In this document: positions 33,426-43,008 of the stretch, piece by piece
How positions within the stretch are numbered: the first letter of the stretch is position 1
Layout: each line of letters starts with the position of its first letter
Notes under the pieces: model-generated
Database searches by the model: none
Told to the model about the DNA's origin: nothing
The model's input: only the letters and a program-made list of their open reading frames with translations
NCBI RefSeq assembly: GCF_905163445.1
Contig: NC_053197.1
Span: 10,726,001-10,790,000 of the forward strand
Source: Pararge aegeria
Taxonomy: Eukaryota > Arthropoda > Insecta > Lepidoptera > Nymphalidae
Direction of reading: 5' to 3'
DNA: 64,000 bases
Program-made: the position numbers and the translations under genes

Positions 33426-33657
33426 GCCAACTGGCGCAGTGTGCAGCGACCCTCCTTGCTTTCTGAGTCAAAGGCCGTGGATTCGATTCCCACAAATGGA
33501 CAATGTTTATCTGATGAACATGAATGTTTTTCAGTACTGGGTGTTTTTCTGTATATTATAAGTGTTTATGTATATTATTCATAAAAATATTCATCAGCTA
33601 CCCGTAACACAAGCAATCGTGTATTGTCGTAGTTTATTTATTTATTTATTTATTTCT
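33426..33657 (+). mobile_element. SINE-3 copy, full length
   Basis: Head AACTGGCGCAGTGTGCAGCG and GTGGATTCGATTCCCAC, end CGTGTATTGTCGTAG plus (TTTA)n at 33637-33655. Confidence 0.85.
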
Positions 33658-33684
33658 TGTAATTCAATACATGTAAAGTTATAA

Positions 33685-34082
33685 GCTATGGGCCTCATAA
33701 GAAGGCTCAGAATCACAGCGGGCGATGGAAAGAGCAATGTTGGGAGTATCTCTACGTCAAATCAGAAATGAGGAGATCCGTAGAAGAACCAGAGTTACCG
33801 ACATACTCGTAGCTCAGCGAGTTGCTAAGCTGAAATGGAAATGGGCGGGGCACATAGCTCGGAGAACCGATGGACGTTGGGGTTCCAAGGTGTTGGAATG
33901 GCGACCCCGCACAGGTAAACGCAGTGTTGGTCGGCCCCCAATAAGGTGGACAGACGACATCAAACGAGTCGCTGGGAGCCGCTGGAAGCAAGCGGAACCG
34001 GACAGTGGATTAAGGAACTCACTACAAAAGACCTATGTCCAGCAGTGGACTTCAATCGGTTGAAGTGATGATGATGATGATG
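33685..34082 (+). mobile_element. 5'-truncated RTE insertion with 10-bp target duplication
   Basis: Direct repeats AAAGTTATAA at 33675-33684 and 34083-34092 flank the copy, which ends in (GAT)n. It holds the last ~112 residues of the RTE protein (AMLGVSLR, WAGHIARRTDGRWG, SVGRPPIRWTDDIKRVAGS) in one open frame to the stop at 34061-34063. It lacks all catalytic blocks. Confidence 0.88.
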
Positions 34083-34092
34083 AAAGTTATAA

Positions 34093-34452
34093 TACCATGC
34101 CGTGTGGTAAAGGCAGATCAGAATACACTACTCCTCTTCCCGCGGGTATTGTAAGATGCGACTAAGGAAATATAACGAAGAACGGCCAGCAGCGTCCTCT
34201 TTGCTACTAATACCATCTATTGCGATCACCAACCCGTCTGACCAGTTTAATTATGGGTAAAGTCCCAATTCCCATGGGAAGAGTCCTTCTGTCCAGCTGT
34301 TATATATACATTTAACCTTATATACCTACGCCATAAAACCAGTCACAGGAAGGTATTAAAATACGGCAAAAACCGAACCTCAAGTGGAAATCCCTACAAG
34401 AGACTGTCCAGCAGTGGTCATCCTGTCGCGTCGTAAAGATGATGATGATGAC
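34093..34452 (+). repeat. repeat-5 copy
   Basis: CCGTGTGGTAAAGGCAGATC and AGAATACACTACTCCTCTTC at the start and a GATGATGATGATGA tail at the end; GACTGTCCAGCAGTGGTCAT near the tail. The middle is poorly conserved. Confidence 0.6.
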
Positions 34453-34454
34453 AT

Positions 34455-34690
34455 AAACCGGTACGAGGAATTAATACACTAAGTTTTCTTTTAAAGAATT
34501 CTTATAGTTTAATACCATAACACATGGGCAGACGAGCTGAAAAAATTAATTTTACGCTCGCTCGTATTTTTAAATTAAGTTTACTAGCGCGTTGTTAAGA
34601 TCTCACCAGGACCACGATCTTCATTGATGAAGGAACGATCAGAGAGACAGAGAGAGAGAGAATTCAATAACAATATATATCTGTAAACTC
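34455..34690. other. intron start downstream of exon 1; (GA)n run
   Basis: A GAGA run at 34648-34664. Just below, GATCGTGGTCCTG|GTGAGATC on the minus strand looks like a donor site but has no matching exon I can defend. Confidence 0.4.
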
Positions 34691-34692
34691 AC

Positions 34693-34742
34693 CGGAATCA
34701 TATTTGGAGGACATGTGTGGTGTCCTTAAAGCCCCTGCTTGC
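34693..34742 (-). CDS. ASPP: ASPP-like gene, first coding exon (5' UTR end and start codon)
   Basis: A 50-base exon on the minus strand with acceptor ACTTTCAG before 34742 and donor GTGAGT after 34693. The start codon is ATG at 34701-34699, giving M-I-P before the splice, and joins in phase 0 to ATGATAGTGCGAGTG of the next exon. The predicted start MIPMIVRVW parallels human ASPP2 MMPMFLTVY. This start is preferred because an in-frame TAA lies 21 bases upstream and A is at -3. The first 41 bases are 5' UTR and the acceptor implies a further non-coding exon upstream. A second ATG at 34714-34712 is out of frame. Confidence 0.78.
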
Positions 34743-34744
34743 CT

Positions 34745-35525
34745 GAAAGTAAAAAAGATTGTAGATTAAACATTTGAATCAATATTTATAGAAGTAAAAT
34801 TATAAGAAAAACAAGATATTACATAAATATTGTTTGTTAGCCCTCGACGCGAAAACGACAAACGTCGGGGTGTTATAAGTTTGACGTGTGTGATTGTGTG
34901 TGTGCGTGACACACGTTTATTGTGTGTGTGTGTGTGTGTGTACGTGGGTGTGACTATGCAGTAGTACAATACTATGATAACTTTCAAATCCAATATGGCT
35001 GACACCATAAAATGGCAAACTAGAACACGAGGGATTTTTAAATTATAATGTAATGAATTCATTGACTTTTTCCTGAATTACTACTAAGCCGTTTTGATTT
35101 TTTTGCAAATTCCTCATTCTTTTAACACTTTATTGAATTAAGAAGCCACTAGTAGACGCTGCGGAAGTGCAGTATGCATAGTTTGGTTTTTTTTTTATTA
35201 TGTTGTTGATATTATCTTATAAGAGTTGTTTCTTAGAAACTATATAGATATCAATGTCAGAGGAATCCAGCCAACAAGACAAGATATGTTTCGGAATAAG
35301 TTTGAGACATGTCTGAGAACTTCATAAGCCACACTGACACGAACTTAGGTGTAGGATTAATGAATCTACTTTGCGGAGTATATCATTACTTTCAATTTAT
35401 CACTATTCTCAGCTATGCTGATGTCCCACTGCTGGCGAGAATGGTTTTAAAAATATAAATTCTTTGCGGTTTGTGGGCGTTCCGATCATCATTATCACAA
35501 TAGATATTCCTTTGTTACAAATATT
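34745..35525. other. 5' intron of ASPP; (GT)n
   Basis: A (GT)n microsatellite at 34919-34941 after a GT-rich lead-in. No exon or element otherwise recognised. Confidence 0.5.
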
Positions 35526-35529
35526 TAAG

Positions 35530-35857
35530 CCATCCTTCATGGCGCAGCGGTGACGTTGTGGTTTAAAATAGGAGGTTTCGGGTTCGATTGCCGGTAGGAG
35601 CAAGTTGGGAATTTATTATTCCTGTATTTTCTCTGGTCTGGTCTGGTCTGCCTTCGGTCGTGGCTAGTTACCTCCCTTCCAGCAAAGACGTGCCGCTAGC
35701 ATAGCCTGCGTTCCGGTACGACGTGGCTTAAGGGTATGAGTTTAATAAAACTGCCTTACCCCTAACAATTTAGACCGTTACCATCTTAGACTGCATCGTC
35801 ACTTACAAGTTTTGCAGTCAGGGGCTAACTAACTTGTAGTGGAATATAAAATTATAA
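35530..35857 (+). mobile_element. SINE-2 copy, full length
   Basis: Head ATGGCGCAGCGGTGACG with CGGGTTCGATTGCCGG. The body has TCTCTGGTCTGGTCTGG, CCGTTACCATCTTAGACTGC and ends CTAACTTGTAGTGGAATATA. Confidence 0.85.
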
Positions 35858-36017
35858 GATGATAAAATATCCAAAGTCGTGTTCCGAAATATTAAAAAGC
35901 TGTAATATAAAATTCTCCACAAGATGCCAAATAACTTGTTTGGAGTTATAAGTATGAACCTACGCTTGGTAAAAGTTTAACATAGACAAACCCCTTATGG
36001 GCTACTCGTTTACTTGT

Positions 36018-36050
<33 letters not shown>

Positions 36051-36686
36051 TAGAACCTACAAATATTGTGACCTCACACTACGAGTAACATCTAACTGAT
36101 TAGGTATGTTAAACAGTTACTTACATTATGGCTTACAGTTAAATCAAATGTTTTCTTGCCTGTTCAAAGAAGTAACCATTGGGTTTTAATACAAGTGCCT
36201 TGAATAGATATAAAGGTTGATGAAGTAACTGGATTTACTATTCTCGCAATCGAGAGAAGTCCAGAATCCATTTCCTTTTGGATTGGATCAATTTAGAAAA
36301 TGACATTATGAAATCACATCAGCGAGTGATTTTATCATCAAAATGAGATTGAACTCAAAATCCAACTAGATGAAAAAGTAAACTAATAATTATTCTAAGT
36401 TATTAAGGACATTGAGTTTAACTGGATAATTGTAATTCTCTACATACTTCATAGTGGATTTTTAATGACTACAATATTTCGAGCCTTTACCGCTGAATAA
36501 ACGTATCCGACAAATCAAAAATTTTATGAAAGAAGCTTTATTTGTTTAAAATAAAACTTCTTTTGAAATAAATTTTATTCAGGTACGCTTATTCGGTAAA
36601 TACTCGATTTGTGTGTCGTAAAGTTAACAGGAAGATACTCCAGTATCACAACCCGGCGGTCTGCAACATAGAAATTAAAAAAACAA
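35858..36686. other. non-coding, (TA)n only
   Basis: A (TA)n run at 36028-36050; nothing else recognised. Confidence 0.5.
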
Positions 36687-36905
36687 TTGGTATGAGTAAG
36701 GTTTATTCCGTAGGAGGACTACGGAATAAACCTTACTCATACCAAAACGCTCCCAAGTGCAGACTTCACAGTCCTTTAATGACATTATTGAGGACTTTTA
36801 TGCAGTTCCTCACGATGTTTTCCTTCACCGTTGAAGCAAGTGATTTTTAAATTACTCAAAACGCACATAACTAAGAAAAGTTAGAGGTGCGTACTGGGAT
36901 TCAAG
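36687..36905 (-). mobile_element. SINE-1 copy containing a perfect 27-bp-arm palindrome
   Basis: From 36746 the text GCTCCCAAGTGCAGACTTCA, TCCTCACGATGTTTTCCTTC and GAGGTGCGTACTGGGATTC is SINE-1, minus strand. Immediately before it, 36687-36713 and 36719-36745 are exact inverted repeats around GAGGA. Both arms correspond to the SINE-1 segment CTACGGCCTAAACCCTTCTC, one in each orientation. Confidence 0.8.
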
Positions 36906-36909
36906 TTAG

Positions 36910-37500
36910 CTGTCCCTATATTTTAATAATGCAAAAATATTACTTGTAAGTTGCTGTAAAAGCTACAAAATAATAATCTAATAAGAGTATATTAAGGCCA
37001 CATTATCGACGCATCGCACTACGTTATAAAACCTAATGATTTTCCCATCTTGTTGTGACATTAATCTTTACTCTGTGATACGGGCTTAGCTCCAGGGTGG
37101 TCTGTTAATGTGATAGAGATGGGTTCAAAAAGGTTTAATTCTCTAATTCGATTAGATACCGCCCGGCTTCTAAAATCCTTTAGCGTTGCCAAGATTAGAT
37201 AAATCTTTGAAATTTTATATTCTTGATGTCGGCTTCACTTTATACATTTAACATTAATTTTGTTTGTGTTTACTAATTTTACTTATTAAGTGTTATTTAA
37301 TAGTTAAGGGCAAATGATTTATTGTTATCAAATGCTTAGAGTTTTTATTAATGTACCTTCAATGCTGGATACAGATCTCCTATTGCAGAGAGGAATCGTC
37401 AGCTTCCAATATATTGGCATTGGAGGGCTTTAAATATTATAACGACAATATGTTAGTCATACAAACCGGTATCCTCGTACCTCAGACAGGTAGTTAAGCC
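36910..37500. other. non-coding, nothing recognised
   Basis: No supported feature. Confidence 0.5.
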
Positions 37501-37559
37501 ATAGCAAATTTCTGTGGACAACGCGAACAACTGAGTACAACCATGTAATAATGTTGAGC

Positions 37560-37615
37560 TTTACCTGGGAAGCGAATCCAGGACCTTAAACATGCTAACC
37601 TCTAAAACAAAACTC
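37560..37615 (-). repeat. degraded tRNA-like SINE head
   Basis: GGGAAGCGAATCCAGGACCT and GCTAACCTCTAAAACAAAAC on the plus strand look like the complement of a tRNA-like head with GGTCCTGG and a B-box. Confidence 0.35.
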
Positions 37616-37859
37616 GTCCTTGTAAATGAAAAAATAAACATTTGTACAAGGTAGGTACATAACAAACGTATGAATGGAAAAACGTGCTAAGCAAACATCC
37701 AATTAACAGCAAGAGAGTTTTAAATACGTTAACAAATATAGATGCTTATTCGGTACGCAATATTAACTTCGTGAAAAATGGCTTTATTTGCTCCAAATAA
37801 CATCAACAAAGTATCGGACGGCACAAAAACACAAAAACGGTACTTCCGAAATGTTAGCA

Positions 37860-38170
37860 GCGCCCGAGATTTCCAGTCGGAGTTCGGACCCACCCTCGAT
37901 TGTGCCGGCTCATTGTATGCAAATCGCTCGCCGTCGCCGCGCCCGCCGCTACCAAATATTTCACGCAGGCCTGCGAGCGACAGCGACAGCCCAAATTACG
38001 CGACCCCACTATCGCTCCATGCTTCCATAAGCATTCCTCGAACCGCGGGACAACCAATTTGTCGCTTCCGTGTCGCTGATTTGGTCGCGTGGGCGCAATA
38101 AACATTCCGCACACTCGATCCGATAAAAGTGTCAGCTATTATCCGACGAGAGACATACAGTAACGCGTCG
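37860..38170. promoter_or_regulatory. CpG-rich block, candidate promoter
   Basis: A ~300-base island dense in CG dinucleotides (CGCTCGCCGTCGCCGCGCCC) in AT-rich surroundings, with an octamer ATGCAAAT at 37918-37925 and CCAAT at 38052-38056. It lies 3.1 kb upstream of ASPP exon 1 and outside any recognised repeat, so it may hold the ASPP first exon and promoter. Open frames through it on both strands are probably side effects of composition. On the minus strand GAGG|GTGGGT is the only donor-like site seen, and it is weak. Confidence 0.4.
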
Positions 38171-38454
38171 CGGCTACGTCAAAAGATAAATTGACTGTCA
38201 GAACATTCCAACACCTTATTTGTATTGCTATTCAAATGCTGTGTCACGTCTGAACCCTATCACGCATGCAATTTGTGTGTTGGTACACGACAAGATACAT
38301 TTCGGTCAGTGTGCTCAAGAACTATATTTTGATCCAGTAACCCTCTCATTTTTTTTACCTGGGTACTATTAGACATCATAAGAATCTGCACCGGTACGTA
38401 GTTAATATCCCATGGACATAACAAGATACCTTTCTGTTTTTTTATTTTATTTTA
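38171..38454. other. non-coding, nothing recognised
   Basis: No supported feature. Confidence 0.5.
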
Positions 38455-39005
38455 TAGTTATAATTCACGGACCAAGCCATCTGCTTGGTCCTACCAGCAG
38501 AGCTAGCAGGAGACAAAAATTATATCCCCCAATTATATCCCCTGACAAGGGATATAATTAACGTGTCCAGCTTCTTAATCACTGGAACATGGAATAGGAG
38601 AAGTTTATCCACGTTTATTAATACAAATTTATTATTAGAATATTATTTCCACATGTGCGCCAGTCCTCTGAGAGTTGATAAAGCTGTGGGAGAAGATACA
38701 CTTATATCCTTACCCCGGGGAGATAATTGTCTCCTGCCCATGCTAGCCGTGCTGATGGTAAGTTGAAACTATCACTATAAACAGAGTAACACTTCACAGA
38801 GCATGCAAGGAGCACGTCCTGCAACGTGCCGCCCTGTGCTTATCGATTTGAGGCGCAGGTGTAAAACTTCTATAGATGTATCTGTAATTACACCGGCAAC
38901 CACGGCTTTCAGACCGTAACACAGCAATCGCCAGAAATAAGCATGGCTGTAGAACTCCCCCAAATGACCTGTGTCACAAAAAGCTACACTACTACTACTA
39001 CTACT
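38455..39005 (+). repeat. repeat-4 and associated dispersed repeat
   Basis: ATTCACGGACCAAGCCATCT, ATCCCCTGACAAGGGATATA, then GTAATTACACCGGCAACCAC, AAATAAGCATGGCTGTAG and a (CTA)n tail at 38986-39003. The GACGGACCAAGCAGATGG start also opens the copy at 41190. Confidence 0.6.
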
Positions 39006-39152
39006 TTTAGATATTATACTTTAGTGTGAGTAAGAATAAAATCTATTTATGCAGACTCTGTCAACACAGCATTGCAGCAATGCAAGCAACATCGGCAGAA
39101 ATGTGAAAAACACAAAAAAACCCTACTACAACTGAGTATGCTATACTATAGG

Positions 39153-39363
39153 CAGTGGCGGTACTACACTAGAAGCCAAAAAGCCAGGCTTTAATTATCA
39201 ATCGAAATTTCAAATCCTAACTCGCGTGTGGACCATAATCGTAGTGTTTTTCAAAGATGAGTTGATGTTTGTTATTTGGCACATCAACAACTGCCTATAT
39301 GAGTCGAATTAGTCCTATATGTAACTGGGCTTGCTCTAATTCAAGACCCTAGAAACGCCACTA
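39153..39363. mobile_element. hAT-type MITE, second copy type
   Basis: Ends CAGTGGCG and CGCCACTA, flanked by ACTATAGG (39145-39152) and ACTATACG (39364-39371), an 8-bp duplication with one mismatch. 211 bp, no coding frame. Confidence 0.75.
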
Positions 39364-39371
39364 ACTATACG

Positions 39372-40685
39372 TGGTATTTCTGACAACTTTTTGATCTAGT
39401 TATTATTTATTTATTTTATTATTTATTATTTACCAGTTCACCAGGGAACTGTGAGGCATCGCAAACAAACTGCTGTTACATACTTAATATCTCATGGATA
39501 TAATAAGAAATTGCTTAGAGATGATCAAAAACTATTTTATTTAGTTACCCACTCACATTTTTACCAGACAACTGTGAGGAGTGCTGGTAAAAAGTATCTC
39601 ATGGAAATATAAAAAGCGCTTTGCTTCTTTGTTTTTAATAAGCACTACTCTTCCGGCTTCTGTTTTCCCAATCACCTTCTAGACAAGACCGGCACATACT
39701 TATTATCACTTATTTAGTAGCTTATGCTTATCACTTAAATCAGGTGTGATTGCTTAGGTATGCAACGGTGGGTGTCGGTAGCTGGGTCTCGGATGTACGC
39801 GGAAACGTTCCCGCGGCCAAGGCATCAGGCGACTGGGTAAACCATCGTGGAGTTTTAGTTGATAAGAGTGTACGTGGTATCCAGCAGGATTTCCCCAGGA
39901 AATAAAAAGAGTATGTGCTTAAGACCGCAATACCGAAGTAAAAACAATAACCTTGAATGTGTTTTTATAATCTTTAATGTTTATAATGTTTTTTTTCAAT
40001 ATATTATAATATTAGCACGATAAACCGTTAAGCTACATACACTAACCTCACAATGTAAACCAAATAATTGTTATAATAACGGTCCCCGGTTCACCCGATC
40101 GATTCTTCCACCTCAGAGCGTGACGGTTTGTCCTACCTACCGAAAGAAGTTTTAATAAGAAAAAAAAAGAATGGTGTGATCGGTTGTGCACTCTCGGTCT
40201 ATACAGTAACTTGCACAGCCTATTCAACTCGATCTGAACTTTCATACAACACAAGTGAACGATGTCGAGCACGGCTCTCCTTTAAAGTTGAAATCTTAAT
40301 AACACACTTACGACCCTCCTACACTTTCCAGACTGCAAATTGTTTGAATTTATGAATATTTATCGTGCACAAACTATTCCTTGAATACTTATGCGCACTC
40401 AGGGTTCTCTCCACCGCGAACATGAATGAACTGCCATTACATTTAAATGTCCACGTTTCTCATCTCCGCGTTTTACAATTATTTTTTATAAAAAGTAGTA
40501 AGATTTTTTTTTATGAGCAGTTGTCTGGTCTATTTGACTAGCACTATAGACGCATAGTGCCCTACTGGGAGGTTATTGACCTTTGTCTCATTAAGATATA
40601 GTGTGAATTTAGTATACAAACGGTTCTACACGACTGCGTATACCTCTGATAAATAACAACTGCCATACGTGATTTTTTTATAGTA
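39372..40685. other. non-coding stretch, nothing recognised
   Basis: AT-rich with a moderately GC-richer part at 40080-40300 that has short frames on both strands and no family resemblance. Confidence 0.45.
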
Positions 40686-40689
40686 ATAA

Positions 40690-40894
40690 TTTCCGTCGTT
40701 CACCCGTGGGTTCGATTCCCACAACTGGAAAATGTTTATGTTTGTGTGATGAACATTTTCAGTGTCTGGGTTCTTATTATAAGTATTTATGCATATTATT
40801 CATTAATATACTCATCAGTCATCTTAGATAGATAGATAGATAGATAAAGTCTTTATTGCACAAATTAAAAGCGAAAACAAGAAATAACAAAACA

Positions 40895-40939
<45 letters not shown>

Positions 40940-41188
40940 ATGCGCAAAGGCGGTCTTATCGCTTTAAGCGACCTCCTCCAGACAACCCTTTATGGTAGAG
41001 AATTAGGTTAGGGAAAACGGGATAGTGCAACGAGTGATACAATTAAGTTAAATACATATAATTATAATATATACATACATATATATAATATATATAATAT
41101 ACATATCTTAGTACCCATAACACGTTACGCTTATTTTGGGGCTAGATGGCGATGTTTGTATTGTCCTAGTGTATTTATTTATTTATAA
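40690..41188 (+). mobile_element. SINE-3 copy split by a LINE 3' end
   Basis: Head GTGGGTTCGATTCCCACAAC at 40707 and on to ATCATTCATTAATATACTCA; after the insertion, TACCCATAACACGTTACGCT and a (TTTA)n tail. The split point carries a 7-bp direct repeat. Confidence 0.8.
40828..41104 (-). mobile_element. LINE 3' end nested in SINE-3
   Basis: Flanked by ATCTTAG (40821-40827 and 41105-41111). The minus strand carries GCCTGGAGGA-like CTGGAGGAGGTCGCTTAAAG and ends GCAATAAAGACTTTATC with a (TATC)n tail. Includes a (TA)n run at 40899-40937. Confidence 0.8.
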
Positions 41189-41790
41189 TTGACGGACCAA
41201 GCAGATGGCCCATCATCATCATATCAACCGATAGACGTCCACGGCTGGACATAGGTCTTTTGTAGGGAGTTCCAAATTCCACGGTTCTGTGCCGCTTGGA
41301 TCCAGCGGCTGCCTGCGACGCACTTAATGTCGTCTGTCCACCTCGTTGGGGGTCGACCAACGCTGCGCTTACCATTTTGGGGCTGCCATTCCAGCACCTT
41401 GGGACCCCACGTCCATCCTTTCTCCGAACTATGTGCCCGGCCTATTGCCGCTTCAGCATCGCGACTCTTCGAGCTATGAATCTCCACATTTCTGATTTTA
41501 TCGCGTATAGATACTCCGAGCATGCGCTCTCCATCGCTGAGTGACTCTGAGCCTTCTTAGATCAGGGGTTTTCCATCAGGGCAGATGGCCCACCTGATGG
41601 AAAACCATCGCCTATGAACAGAAACCCGGCGTCCATCAACCTGAAGCAAAGGTTTTAAGCCCACACAGGCACATAAAACTGTAATAACAAACAGCATCGC
41701 GGCTTGGTCGCAGAAATAAGCATGGCGGTAGTACTTTCCCCGGATGAGCTCAGTTTCAAAAAGCTTTACTCCTAGATTCTATAAAATATA
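41189..41790 (+). repeat. repeat-4 copy split by an RTE insertion
   Basis: GACGGACCAAGCAGATGGCC lies left of the RTE; CACCTGATGGAAAACCATCG, AAATAAGCATGGCGGTAGTA and CAAAAAGCTTTACTCC lie to its right. Confidence 0.75.
41213..41560 (-). mobile_element. 5'-truncated RTE insertion with filler DNA at its 5' junction
   Basis: The minus strand encodes the last RTE residues (WTWGPKVLEW, SVGRPPTRWTDDIKCVAGS, WNSLQKTYVQ) with internal deletions and ends in (GAT)n. Target copies GCAGATGGCCCA lie at 41201-41212 and 41581-41592. Between the truncation point and the right target copy there are 20 extra bases (41561-41580). Confidence 0.85.
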
Positions 41791-41794
41791 CGCG

Positions 41795-42400
41795 GACCCA
41801 AAAGTATTTAGTCCTCTACCATTTGAGAGAAGGCTTGTGAACGGCCTGGACCAGGCTAACGATGCTTTTTGTTAAAATTATACTGTAATTAATTGTTCGC
41901 GGCGAATTCTTTCGCCTGCTCTAAAGACTTTGTAAGGATATTCTATACGCTTTAGTAAAAATACATATTATGTAAAGAAAATTTAAAGTAGTTAACGATT
42001 AACGAATTATGTTATCCAGGAACTCTAGTGGCCAACGAAAACACAACACGTAACATTTCAATTAAATAGTGTTTGTAAGTGAGACGCAAATTAATGCTAA
42101 TGACAGTGAATGCTAATTTGTGGTATTAGATAAGTGCTACTAAGTGTTAGAAACTGTAATTTAGCGGTTTGGGTGAAACGTTTCGTTAATTAGAGACCGC
42201 GGGAAATTTTAGCTACTGTAAACAGTGCTATGTTACGTATGTTTAGTTATTTCTTCTATTTCAAAAGCTCTCAAAGCTCTCAAACTAAGTTTCAAGTACT
42301 CATATAAAAATGGTTGTGGACTTGTTCATACATCGGGTGTACTTTCGTTAGTATTCCCAGAGATGGCAGCACTAACGGAATAATGCACTTTAATGTAAGT
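41795..42400. other. non-coding, nothing recognised
   Basis: No supported feature. Confidence 0.5.
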
Positions 42401-42404
42401 TAAT

Positions 42405-42560
42405 AAAATAAATAAAAAAATATTCTAGGACAAAACACTCAACGCCATCCAGCCCCAAAGTAAGCGCAGCTTGTTTTACGGGTACTAAAATAGCTGATGA
42501 ATATTTCTATGAATATAATACATATAAATGCTTATAATACAGATGATAAACGAAAAGTCA
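42405..42560 (-). mobile_element. SINE-3 3' part
   Basis: The plus strand reads CATCCAGCCCCAAAGTAAGC and ACGGGTACTAAAATAGCTGA, complement of the SINE-3 end, with an (AATA)n tail at the low side. Confidence 0.75.
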
Positions 42561-42564
42561 TTTT

Positions 42565-43008
42565 ACACGCGACATGCAGTATGAAACTCCAAAAGCTCTA
42601 GGTTTATTCTGTGCTGACAATGGTGCTATGTATCGTAGGGTCACATCTTATTTAGCCATTACGGTTCAATCGCCATGGGAGGTTCAGCATAAGTCCACCT
42701 GCTTGTGATTTATATGTGAACCTATATTTACCTTATATTCAAGTGGCTTACATTAATTATACCAAATTAGTATTTTAGTATTTTGAATCTCATAATATAT
42801 TAGGTTGTAAAAAATATAAAAGTTTTAAAATATATTGTGAATTTTAAATATTTAAATCGATTTCACTTTCCTTTACAAAAATTGTGGTACAAAATAAATA
42901 TTTATTGTATTTTTATAGTGTTTTATTTGGAACTATAATAATTCATAACAATATTTTGATATATTATTTGTAGCATTAATTTATACAGCTTTAAACCTAC
43001 TCTTGTTA
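42565..43008. other. non-coding, nothing recognised
   Basis: AT-rich, no supported feature. Confidence 0.5.

Larger units (their letters stand above)
19090..34692 (-). other. ASPP intron between coding exons 1 and 2 (about 15.6 kb)
   Basis: Bounded by the GTGAGT donor after 34693 and the AG acceptor before 19089. Contains the TIR element, Helitrons, LINE ends, SINEs and the palindromes listed separately. Confidence 0.65.

Noticed and set aside
34600..34640. Additional ASPP micro-exon ending at a GTGAGA donor
   Set aside because: No convincing acceptor, and exons 1 and 2 already join in phase with family-consistent sequence.
37778..38114. Three overlapping open frames of 80-107 codons on both strands
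   Set aside because: They follow from the high GC and low stop frequency of the CpG-rich block; no family resemblance and no codon bias that favours one.
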